Origin: Methanothrix sp.
GTDB taxonomy: Archaea > Halobacteriota > Methanosarcinia > Methanotrichales > Methanotrichaceae
Length of the DNA: 6,662 nt
Assembly (NCBI GenBank): GCA_012798025.1
Contig: JAAZNX010000154.1
Span: 1 to 6,662, forward strand
Direction: 5' to 3'
Below are positions 1 through 5,401 of the stretch, piece after piece (position 1 is the first letter of the stretch; each line of letters starts with the position of its first letter). The position numbers were made by a program, and so were the translations under genes. Below the pieces are notes generated by a model. That model was not told where the DNA came from and did not search any database. It saw nothing but the letters and a program-made list of their open reading frames with translations.

Positions 1-269
1 AGGATGAGGAGGTGAGTCATTTCAGGAGACCATCCTCCTGATCCAGAAGATCCCGCAGGGATGAAAGAGAACGTATCGCCCACCTTCGACCCGCAGATGC
101 TCTTCAAGGTCTGAATTATCTCTTCGCGAAGGTTTTTATCCAGGCCGCCCAGCCTGGATTCCAGAAAGAAGTTCAGGATCTTTTGTCCATTCTCATTGCC
201 AGCAATGCAATCGGTCACACCGATGTCTGAGATCAGGATGTCAAAGTTGAACTTTATAGTCGGCTCCAC
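1..269 (-). CDS. Unrecognised protein, 3' part cut by window edge
   Basis: I do not recognise this protein. On the minus strand an open frame of 89 codons runs from a GTG at 269 off the left edge without a stop. The visible part begins MEPTIKFNFDILISDIGV and continues as a soluble mixed alpha/beta-looking sequence with two Cys (residues 23 and 67), no signal peptide and no membrane span, ending in a Gly/Ser-rich stretch near residues 76-84. The GTG is the only ATG/GTG/TTG start between an in-frame stop inside the ATPase gene and an internal ATG near the left edge, so the start is fairly firm. There is no convincing Shine-Dalgarno, but an AT-rich TATA-like box lies about 30 nt upstream, which would fit a nearly leaderless transcript. 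It follows the ABC importer ATPase by 32 nt in the same direction and may belong to that operon. Codon use looks like its neighbours. Confidence 0.6.
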   Translation of the reverse strand, partial: MEPTIKFNFDILISDIGVTDCIAGNENGQKILNFFLESRLGGLDKNLREEIIQTLKSICGSKVGDTFSFIPAGSSGSGGWSPEMTHLLI

Positions 270-293
270 ATAATTGGCATCAAAGAGCCGAAC

Positions 294-306
294 TATTTTT
301 ATTAAA
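294..306 (-). promoter_or_regulatory. Possible TATA box for the ORF ending at the left edge
   Basis: On the minus strand this reads TTTAATAAAAATA, overlapping the ATPase stop codon. An archaeal TATA box places transcription start about 25-27 nt downstream, here near 272-274, just before the GTG at 269. AT-richness around a stop codon can occur by chance, so this is only a candidate. Confidence 0.3.
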
Positions 307-1123
307 TGGGCATTAGCAGCCTTCGCCCCTTGACATCTACGATCTCTACCTCAACACCATAAGCGCTTTTGATGTTCTGAGGTGTCATTGCATCCTCGGG
401 AGATCCTGAGGCGACCACGTTTCCAGCTCCGTTGCCATTAAGCCTTCTAAGCAGTACGACCTCATCTGAAAACATCATAGCGTGATTGGGATCGTGAAGC
501 GTCATTATCACAGTTACATCCCTGCTTTTCGAAATTTCGCGTATCAGCTTCAAAGTTTGAATCTGGTTTCTGAAGTCCAGATAAGATGTCGGCTCGTCCA
601 AAAGCAGCACTGAAGGCTCCTGAACCATGGCCCGCGCAATCATCACCAGCTGCCTCTCTCCGCCGCTGATCTGGGTATAGGCATGGTCGGACAGCCTGTC
701 AATTCTTATGAGGGACAAAACCTGCTCAGTCTTCTTAATGTCCTCCTTCCCCGGAGTGGAAAACGCCGGAACGTAGGGCATCCTGCCGGTAATCACCACC
801 TCTTTCACGGTAAAGGGAAAGGAGGTCCTGTGCCCTTGCGGCACATATCCCATGATTCTCGCCAGCCGGTGAGTCGACATTTTGCTTATATCGCTTCCAT
901 CCACAAAGACACGACCACTGTCCGGCTTTAGCAGCCTATTGATGATTTTTAAAAGAGTTGTCTTGCCGCAGCCGTTTGGCCCCACCAAGGTGACGACAGA
1001 TCCTTTGCGAATCGCCAGAGATACCCCGTCCAGAATCTTGGCGCAACCATAAGACAGGCTGATTCCTTCAATCCTTACTCCTTCTGCATCTCTAATTCCT
1101 GGCCCCCCATTTCCATCATCCAT
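302..1123 (-). CDS. ABC importer ATPase, FecE/BtuD family
   Basis: This is the cytoplasmic ATPase of an importer for a metal chelate, corrinoid or related ligand; a dimer hydrolyses ATP to drive the permease encoded just upstream. All motifs are present in its 273 residues: Walker A GPNGCGKT at 48-55, Q-loop Gln96 in YVPQ, signature ISGGERQ at 152-158 (Ile in place of the usual Leu), Walker B VLLLDEP at 172-178, D-loop SYLD at 180-183 and switch His210. The stretch around residues 95-120 is typical of the iron-siderophore/cobalamin ATPases rather than other ABC classes. Start ATG at 1123 follows a GAGG about 8 nt upstream; the first 17 residues are a short acidic/Gly-rich extension before the core fold. 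The gene lies 51 nt after the permease stop, as third gene of the operon. Family is sure, ligand is not. Confidence 0.95.
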   Translation of the reverse strand: MDDGNGGPGIRDAEGVRIEGISLSYGCAKILDGVSLAIRKGSVVTLVGPNGCGKTTLLKIINRLLKPDSGRVFVDGSDISKMSTHRLARIMGYVPQGHRTSFPFTVKEVVITGRMPYVPAFSTPGKEDIKKTEQVLSLIRIDRLSDHAYTQISGGERQLVMIARAMVQEPSVLLLDEPTSYLDFRNQIQTLKLIREISKSRDVTVIMTLHDPNHAMMFSDEVVLLRRLNGNGAGNVVASGSPEDAMTPQNIKSAYGVEVEIVDVKGRRLLMPI

Positions 1124-1174
1124 TTCATCGCCTCATTTTATTCCGATTCCGTCACCAATTCAGCATCGCTTTGC

Positions 1175-2248
1175 TTATTCCCAGCCGCCCGCCCTCGTTT
1201 TTCGCAGAAGGTAAATGAATACGGGTGCGCCAAGCAGTGTGGTAATAATCCCTACCGGCATCTCGAAGCTGAAGGCTGCTCTGGCCACATCGTCTACGAG
1301 AACGAGAAAAGAGGCTCCCATGGTGACTGAAAGTGGAAGCAATATGCGGTGATCGGGGCCGAAGACCATGCGCACCATGTGCGGTATAATCAGGCCCACC
1401 AGGCCAATAATTCCAGCAACCGAAACAACCGCAGATGCCACAAGGGTGGAAGAGACGATGAACAAGAACTTGTACAGCTCAAGGTTCATCCCCACCGACC
1501 TTGCCTCTTCTTCTCCCAGGGCCAGAACATTCAGCCTCCACCGAAGGGCGAGGAGGACCACACAGCCGATCAACACCCATGGGGCTGCCTGATAGAACTT
1601 GGACCAGGAGGCAGTGGAGAGAGTGCCCATGTTCCAGTAGACGATGCTCTGCAAAGAGCGCTCGTCCACAGCGAACTGAACTATAGCCAGAAGGGCCCCG
1701 AAGACCGATGAAACGACCACCCCCGCCAGCACCAAAGAGATCACAGGAACTTCCCCCTTGCGCTTGGCCATTAGATAGGCGGACCCAACAGCAAGCATGC
1801 TGAAGGCAAAGGCTCCCACCTGCAGGGGCAGCTGAGGAAAGACGGCTATGGCGAGTGCAGCTCCGAATGCGGCCCCAGACGACAGTCCCAGGATAAAAGG
1901 ACTTACCAGCGGATTTCTGAAGATGCCCTGAAGAGTGGCGCCTGATATGGATAGGGCGGCACCAACAAGCATTGCCAGGAGGATTCGAGGCAGTCTTATA
2001 TTGAATATAACCGTATCATATACTTGCGGCAGATCGGTATCATGGCCCATCAGCCTTGCAGCCACAATTTCTGCCAATTGAGTGGTTGAAAGCGGATAGG
2101 TCCCCACATTCATGGACAGCAAAAAGGCGGGCAGGGGCAGCAGTAGAAATAGAACTAATAATGCGCGTCTCCTCCAAAAAAATCTTGAAAGGCAAAGCCC
2201 GTCGGGGGCCTTTGCCCATCTGCTCAAGCTTCCATACATCTGGGGCAC
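1175..2248 (-). CDS. ABC importer permease, FecCD/BtuC family
   Basis: This is the membrane subunit that forms the translocation channel as a homodimer. The 357-residue length and about nine to ten hydrophobic spans fit the FecCD family; clear ones lie near residues 28-46, 118-138, 143-161, 168-192, 221-237, 262-288, 304-320 and 331-348. Family landmarks are NIRLPRIL at 83-90, GATLQGIFRNPLVSP at 103-117, the LGEEEARSVGMN segment at 244-255 that in BtuC-type permeases contacts the ATPase, IPHMVRMVFGPDHR at 288-301, and the C-terminal GAPVFIYLLRK at 340-350. The called start is GTG at 2248, only 3 nt after the stop of the binding-protein gene, with a weak Shine-Dalgarno, so translation is probably coupled. 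An in-frame ATG three codons later (2237-2239) is an equally possible start. Ligand cannot be read from the permease. Confidence 0.95.
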   Translation of the reverse strand: MPQMYGSLSRWAKAPDGLCLSRFFWRRRALLVLFLLLPLPAFLLSMNVGTYPLSTTQLAEIVAARLMGHDTDLPQVYDTVIFNIRLPRILLAMLVGAALSISGATLQGIFRNPLVSPFILGLSSGAAFGAALAIAVFPQLPLQVGAFAFSMLAVGSAYLMAKRKGEVPVISLVLAGVVVSSVFGALLAIVQFAVDERSLQSIVYWNMGTLSTASWSKFYQAAPWVLIGCVVLLALRWRLNVLALGEEEARSVGMNLELYKFLFIVSSTLVASAVVSVAGIIGLVGLIIPHMVRMVFGPDHRILLPLSVTMGASFLVLVDDVARAAFSFEMPVGIITTLLGAPVFIYLLRKTRAGGWE

Positions 2249-2251
2249 TGC

Positions 2252-3316
2252 CTATGCAGCCGCAAACCCGGGATAATGCACGGAATACAGATCCACGAAC
2301 ATGTTATCGATCTCCGCGTCCAGGTCTAGGTCCTGGAACTTATCCGGATTGATATCCTTGGCCATGATCATCAGAGCCAGCGGATACCTGGGCGTGTGGA
2401 AGTCGAAGATCAAGGGATTTTGAACCTCGAAAACCTTGCCGTTCTTTACGGCATTTATGTCCTTCCATCCCTCAAAGTCCTTGCCGCTGACGACGTCTTC
2501 AGGATCCAGGTTGGGATTGTACCACATATAAATTACATCGGGATTGAGCTGTACCAGAGACTCAAGGTTGAGCGTAGGATGCTCCAAGGTCCTGGTTTCG
2601 TTGGTCCACAGCTCCATGACATTTACCCCTCCTGCCTTCTCAATCAGATCGTTAGCGGTGCTGTTGAGCCCGGCTGTGCCCAGTATATCGCTCCACATCC
2701 AGTATACCTTGGGCTTCTCGTCTTCTGGAATGGATGAGGTTACGTTTGTGACCTTTTCCTCATATTTGGTCATGATGTCAACGACTTCAGCTGCGCGATC
2801 CTCCTCCCCGATAATATGGCCGAAAACCTCCGCCTGCCTTTTCATGTCGCCGATGCTGTCGATGAAGACACCATAGGTGGGAACATTGAGGTTCTCCTCG
2901 ATGGCCTTGGTTACTTCGTCGTCCCAATCCACAGACCACAACACAACGAGCTGCGGGTCTGCCTTTGCCAGGGTTTCCATGTTGACCATTCCGCCCTCCT
3001 TCGATATTCTGACCTTCTGGTCGAAGTTGGGGTCGATTGCCCTGAAGAGGGGTTCGCGCTGCTCCGGCATCCAGATGTCCCCAATGCCGGAGATGCTGTC
3101 GGCCCCCCCAACCGCATACATGGTGTTCATGGCGTTCTCCACAAGGAAGACTATTCGCTCGCAGGGATAGGGAATATCTATGGTCCTGCCGCGATCATCG
3201 GTTATCTGAATTGTTGTATTCGAGCCATCTGTACCGCTGGCAATAGCAGGCATCGAGGCCAAGGCCAAGATAATAATCGCTGCTAGCACCGAAACCAGGC
3301 AATTGATTGATCTCAC
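2252..3316 (-). CDS. Periplasmic-type substrate-binding protein of the importer (FecB/BtuF class)
   Basis: This is the extracellular ligand-capturing subunit of the importer, 354 residues. Residues 1-26 form a Sec signal peptide (hydrophobic core 7-22, probable cut after AIA at 24-26). There is no Cys after the signal, so no lipobox anchor, and no C-terminal membrane span, so how it is kept at the cell surface is unclear. The mature protein begins ITDDRGRTIDIPYPCERIV (38-56), the typical first strand of this class. METLAKADPQLVVLW (113-127), NLESLVQLNPDVIYMWY (250-266) and the TPRYPLALMIMAK helix near the end (308-320) are further family landmarks. Candidate ligands are ferric siderophores or haem, cobamides, or molybdate/tungstate as in the related MolA proteins; the sequence does not choose. 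The GTG start at 3316 is fixed by a strong Shine-Dalgarno 6 nt upstream. It is the first gene of the operon. Confidence 0.93.
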   Translation of the reverse strand: MRSINCLVSVLAAIIILALASMPAIASGTDGSNTTIQITDDRGRTIDIPYPCERIVFLVENAMNTMYAVGGADSISGIGDIWMPEQREPLFRAIDPNFDQKVRISKEGGMVNMETLAKADPQLVVLWSVDWDDEVTKAIEENLNVPTYGVFIDSIGDMKRQAEVFGHIIGEEDRAAEVVDIMTKYEEKVTNVTSSIPEDEKPKVYWMWSDILGTAGLNSTANDLIEKAGGVNVMELWTNETRTLEHPTLNLESLVQLNPDVIYMWYNPNLDPEDVVSGKDFEGWKDINAVKNGKVFEVQNPLIFDFHTPRYPLALMIMAKDINPDKFQDLDLDAEIDNMFVDLYSVHYPGFAAA

Positions 3317-3322
3317 AATAAT

Positions 3323-3329
3323 ACCTCCT
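3323..3329 (-). promoter_or_regulatory. Strong ribosome binding site of the binding-protein gene
   Basis: The minus strand reads AGGAGGT followed by 6 nt and the GTG at 3316. This near-perfect match to the archaeal anti-Shine-Dalgarno decides the GTG start over any internal ATG. It also fits high expression of the binding protein relative to the weakly initiated permease. Confidence 0.85.
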
Positions 3330-3357
3330 ACGCGACCATTGAAAATGATTTATTTGC

Positions 3358-3366
3358 TTAATATAA
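3358..3366 (-). promoter_or_regulatory. Candidate TATA box of the ABC importer operon
   Basis: On the minus strand the sequence is TTATATTAA. Transcription would begin about 25 nt downstream near 3335-3338, giving a 5' leader of about 20 nt that contains the Shine-Dalgarno at 3323-3329. The whole 3345-3415 stretch is AT-rich, so a neighbouring box such as the one near 3400-3410 could be used instead. I see no clear metal-regulator operator. Confidence 0.5.
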
Positions 3367-3467
3367 CTTTTTCTGTCAATACTCATATGATTTAGGGTTA
3401 TTTTAAATTTGTGAGCGACTGTAGTAATACCTCCAAAATAAAAAGAGCAAGCCATGAGAATTAGGGC

Positions 3468-3474
3468 TTATATA
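3468..3474 (+). promoter_or_regulatory. Candidate TATA box, rightward, start near 3497-3500
   Basis: TTATATA is preceded by a purine-containing stretch (GAATTAGGGC) that could serve as a BRE. The predicted start about 26 nt downstream falls at the foot of the hairpin at 3500-3523, which suggests a leader of about 200 nt for the gene at 3706, or a separate small RNA. The box is nearly palindromic and could also work leftward. A second weaker candidate is ATAAAAAT near 3624-3631, which would give a leader of about 55 nt. Confidence 0.4.
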
Positions 3475-3499
3475 CTGATACTTATCTGCCGGGAACTGC

Positions 3500-3523
3500 G
3501 CCATGCTGGCATTCCAGGCAGGC
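3500..3523 (+). repeat. Imperfect inverted repeat / hairpin
   Basis: The arms pair as GCC/GGC (3500-3502 with 3521-3523), TG/CA (3504-3505 with 3519-3520) and CTGG/CCAG (3506-3509 with 3514-3517) around a CATT loop, with one bulged A (3503) and one bulged G (3518). That is nine pairs in total. It is not followed by a T-run, so it is not a typical terminator. It could be the 5' end of a leader RNA or a protein-binding site in DNA. Confidence 0.45.
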
Positions 3524-3566
3524 TTGTAGGTAATAATGAACATATTGCGGCAGGAGCATAGCTAAT

Positions 3567-3638
3567 AATAACCAAAATAGTATGAATAACCTTCTGTCAA
3601 TTCGCGGGCAGAAGGATTCAGCGATAAAAATGGTTATT
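3567..3638 (+). repeat. Nested inverted repeats with alternative pairing
   Basis: The outer arms AATAACCA (3567-3574) and TGGTTATT (3631-3638) are perfectly complementary over 8 nt. Inside them, CCTTCTG (3590-3596) pairs with CAGAAGG (3609-3615), extended by a T-G and a C-G pair to nine pairs with an 8-nt loop (3599-3606). A second AATAACC at 3585-3591 could compete for the same 3' arm and would break the inner hairpin. It lies about 70 nt before the nuclease-like gene. This could be a switching leader RNA or a set of regulator sites; the sequence alone does not decide. Confidence 0.5.
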
Positions 3639-3705
3639 GCACGGGGCGGAGTTTAGGCTCTAATGGAAAAATCCTTTAATCTGAGCGAGGAAAGACAGAA
3701 GCCAC

Positions 3706-4230
3706 ATGATCGAACTGTCCAGCGACCCTTACGTTCTTAAGCCCAGGAACACGCCCCTGACAGAGGCGGATTTCAGGCTTCACCTTAACATAAGCTGGTG
3801 TCGCGGCGTCCTCTTCAACGTTGTTGCATTGAAAAACTCCATTGCAGTAGTGGAGTACGATGCGCTGCTTTGGTCCGATGATTCCATTATGTTCGTGGAG
3901 TACAAAGATTCGATATCAGCTTACAAAGATCTCTCTTCTCGTAAGGTGCAGCAGATGAACAGTTTCGCCAAGAACATTGCACGTGGACTGGGTTACAAGA
4001 AATTCGCCTTCATCGTAGTAGTGAAGGGGCTGGAGGAGGTTACTACCAAAGGTGGAGTCCGGGTTCTACCCCTCGTTGAGCTCGGCAGTTACCAGCCTGT
4101 CTTCGTCTCGTCCATCACAGAAATGGAGTACCTCAACAAGATGATCGCAAAGTATACTCGCCAAGGAAAGGAAGATGTGATAGCTGAGCTGGAAAAGCTC
4201 AAGAAGATCCTCGAGATGGAGCAAGTGTAG
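3706..4230 (+). CDS. PD-(D/E)XK nuclease-like protein of unknown function
   Basis: I do not recognise a named family. The 174-residue protein is soluble, without signal peptide or membrane span. Its central part looks like a PD-(D/E)XK core: an N-terminal helix (about 18-40), a strand with Glu50 and Asp52 (VVEYDALLW), then a strand with Glu65 and Lys67 in FVEYKDS, a helix (75-95, RKVQQMNSFAKNIA) and a strand (99-107, KFAFIVVVK). The D-x12-E-x-K spacing and following helix-strand match nucleases of this fold, including NERD-type domains. Residues 140-174 form a charged, probably coiled-coil helix. The ATG at 3706 is the first start after an in-frame TGA at 3682-3684; a GAGG at 3687-3690 is rather far upstream, so initiation is weak. 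It heads the operon, ending 10 nt before shikimate kinase. Nuclease activity is inference from the motif. Confidence 0.8.
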   Translation: MIELSSDPYVLKPRNTPLTEADFRLHLNISWCRGVLFNVVALKNSIAVVEYDALLWSDDSIMFVEYKDSISAYKDLSSRKVQQMNSFAKNIARGLGYKKFAFIVVVKGLEEVTTKGGVRVLPLVELGSYQPVFVSSITEMEYLNKMIAKYTRQGKEDVIAELEKLKKILEMEQV

Positions 4231-4235
4231 AGGCG
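4229..4235 (+). promoter_or_regulatory. Ribosome binding site deciding the TTG start of shikimate kinase
   Basis: AGAGGCG overlaps the stop codon of the preceding gene, with GAGG ending 7 nt before the TTG at 4241. It supports TTG as the start and suggests that the kinase is translated in coupling with the nuclease-like gene. Confidence 0.7.
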
Positions 4236-4240
4236 AGAAC

Positions 4241-5089
4241 TTGTCAGGATATGCATGTGCAAACGGAGCCGCTACCATTCTCAATGCAGTTGCTACCTGG
4301 AAGGGCTCGGCCTTCGGCATCGGCCTTCGGACCACAGCCGAGGTGGAGCTGAATGATTCGGGCTGTGTGAGGGGCGACGTTCCTGGTGTTGACGCCCGCC
4401 TGATAGAACGCTGTGTAGAGCTTGTGCTGAGCAGGCTAGGCAGCACCTATGGAGCAACTGTGCGCACCTGGAGCGAAATTCCAGTGGCCAGAGGCCTCAA
4501 GAGCAGCAGCACCGCAGCCAATGCAGTTGTACTGGCCACGCTTGATGCCCTTGACGAAGATATGGATCTTGTAGAGGCGGCGAAGATTGGCGTGGAGGCT
4601 GCATTTGATGTTGGAGTTACCATCACCGGTGCTCTGGACGATGCACTTGCCTCAATGCTTGGCGGTGTGGTGGTTACAGACAACCATAAGATGGCCCTGT
4701 TGAAGAGAGAAGAGCTCTCCAGACACGTAATGCTCCTCGTGCCCGACCGGAAGATGTTCTCCAAACACACGGACGTCAAACGTTCCAGGCTTATCGCGCC
4801 CCTTGCAGATGTGGCCTTCGATCTGGCCATGCTCGGTGACTGGGGAAGGGCGATGACTCTGAACGGATTTGCCTACTGCGGAGCTCTTGGACTCCCGGTC
4901 GAGCCTTTGCTCATGGCTCTGGAGGCCGGGGCGGAGGGTGTCAGTCTGTCTGGCACAGGACCTGCTTATGCCGCCCTTCTGGGCGAAGACAAGTTGGACG
5001 CACTTGAAAATGCCTGGCGCCTTTTGGGCGGAAGAGTGATAAGAACCAAGGTGAACAACATGAGCGCATCCAAGGGTCGAGGGTTTTAA
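4241..5089 (+). CDS. aroK: Archaeal shikimate kinase (GHMP superfamily)
   Basis: This cytoplasmic enzyme phosphorylates shikimate at the 3-hydroxyl with ATP, the fifth step of chorismate synthesis. It is the archaeal type, unrelated to bacterial AroK, which has a P-loop kinase fold. The 282-residue length is usual. The N-terminus ANGAATILNAVATWKGSAFGI (7-27) is diagnostic. The GHMP ATP-binding loop is IPVARGLKSSSTAANAV (80-96), TGALDDALASMLGG (129-142) follows, and the C-terminal glycine motif GVSLSGTGPAYAAL is at 233-246. The start is TTG at 4241; it gives an N-terminus with the spacing expected for the family and has a GAGG 7 nt upstream. The stop overlaps the chorismate mutase start by one base (TAATG), which implies coupling. 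Placement next to chorismate mutase supports the pathway assignment over other GHMP kinases such as homoserine or mevalonate kinase. Confidence 0.95.
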   Translation: MSGYACANGAATILNAVATWKGSAFGIGLRTTAEVELNDSGCVRGDVPGVDARLIERCVELVLSRLGSTYGATVRTWSEIPVARGLKSSSTAANAVVLATLDALDEDMDLVEAAKIGVEAAFDVGVTITGALDDALASMLGGVVVTDNHKMALLKREELSRHVMLLVPDRKMFSKHTDVKRSRLIAPLADVAFDLAMLGDWGRAMTLNGFAYCGALGLPVEPLLMALEAGAEGVSLSGTGPAYAALLGEDKLDALENAWRLLGGRVIRTKVNNMSASKGRGF

Positions 5090-5370
5090 TGGCTCTGGCA
5101 GAACATCGCAGGGAAATAGAGGTGATCGATGAGAAGATCGTACGGCTCATCGATCAACGCATTGCAGTCTCTAAAAAGATCTTCGAGGCCAAGAGGGCGG
5201 AGGGCAAGCCGATCAACGATCCTGAGCGGGAGAAGCATGTTTTGGGAAGGGCTACGGATCTGGCCACAGAACTGAATCTTGATGCTGGCGCCATCCGAGA
5301 TATCTTCGAGATTTTGATAAGGATGAGCATACAAAAGCAGCATGAGCTGCATGGCAGAAACCAGGGATAG
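5089..5370 (+). CDS. aroQ: Chorismate mutase, AroQ class, monofunctional
   Basis: This enzyme converts chorismate to prephenate, the first committed step to phenylalanine and tyrosine. Its 93 residues make the three-helix AroQ fold, which dimerises to form two active sites. Compared with the E. coli P-protein mutase domain, all eight active-site positions are kept at a constant offset of four residues: Arg7, Arg24, Lys35, Asp44, Arg47, Glu48, Ser80 and Gln84 (E. coli 11, 28, 39, 48, 51, 52, 84 and 88). There is no dehydratase, dehydrogenase or ACT domain attached, so feedback control by Phe or Tyr on this protein is not expected. The ATG overlaps the shikimate kinase stop by one base, so it is read from the same message. 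PurE follows after 31 nt. Confidence 0.96.
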   Translation: MALAEHRREIEVIDEKIVRLIDQRIAVSKKIFEAKRAEGKPINDPEREKHVLGRATDLATELNLDAGAIRDIFEILIRMSIQKQHELHGRNQG

Positions 5371-5401
5371 TTAAAAACCGTCAAAAGAGGGTGAATGCAG
5401 A

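Larger units (their letters stand above)
3317..3705. other. Divergent intergenic region, 389 nt, no convincing gene
   Basis: This gap separates the leftward importer operon from the rightward nuclease/aromatic operon. It is clearly richer in A and T than the flanking genes in its left third (3331-3475). It contains TATA-like boxes on both strands, an imperfect hairpin (3500-3523), a nested inverted repeat (3567-3638), four copies of the 7-mer AATAACC or its complement (3396-3402, 3567-3573, 3585-3591, 3632-3638), and a 10-nt direct repeat TAATACCTCC (3319-3328 and 3425-3434). Short open frames inside it (for example 3454-3561, 35 codons, and 3582-3656, 24 codons) lack a Shine-Dalgarno and resemble nothing I know. 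Confidence 0.7.

Noticed and set aside
683..931. Plus-strand open frames inside the importer genes (also at 1349-1711, 2396-2737 and 2816-3286)
   Set aside because: They lie opposite clearly coding genes with intact family motifs and give compositions typical of antisense shadows.
2252..2275. C-terminal YPGFAAA of the binding protein resembles the PGF motif of archaeosortase-sorted proteins
   Set aside because: A PGF-CTERM signal needs a following hydrophobic span and a basic tail. Here the protein stops three residues after PGF, and the next gene begins at once.
3331..3420. Possible Fur- or DtxR-type operator before the importer
   Set aside because: There are AT-rich half-site-like pieces such as GAAAATGATTTATTT and TTAGGG, but no convincing dyad. 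The resemblance is within what AT-rich DNA gives by chance.
3195..3455. An 86-codon minus-strand frame overlapping the binding-protein start
   Set aside because: It runs through the promoter region and into the signal-peptide coding region in another frame, has no ribosome binding site, and its product is low-complexity and unlike any family known to me.
3454..3561. A 35-codon plus-strand frame in the divergent intergenic region
   Set aside because: It has no Shine-Dalgarno, its ATG lies upstream of the likely TATA box, and the region is better explained by promoters and inverted repeats.
3480..3640. Possible tRNA or C/D box RNA in the intergenic region
   Set aside because: I could find no cloverleaf arms, T-loop sequence or paired C (RTGATGA) and D (CTGA) boxes in suitable spacing.
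3663..3740. A 25-codon frame (ATG at 3663) overlapping the start of the nuclease-like gene
   Set aside because: It has no well-placed ribosome binding site and ends inside the next gene in another frame. I considered it as a frameshifted N-terminus of the nuclease-like protein, but that protein already begins sensibly at 3706.
4447..4830. A 127-codon minus-strand frame opposite shikimate kinase
   Set aside because: It is a Ser/Ala/Thr-rich antisense shadow of a gene whose own motifs are complete.
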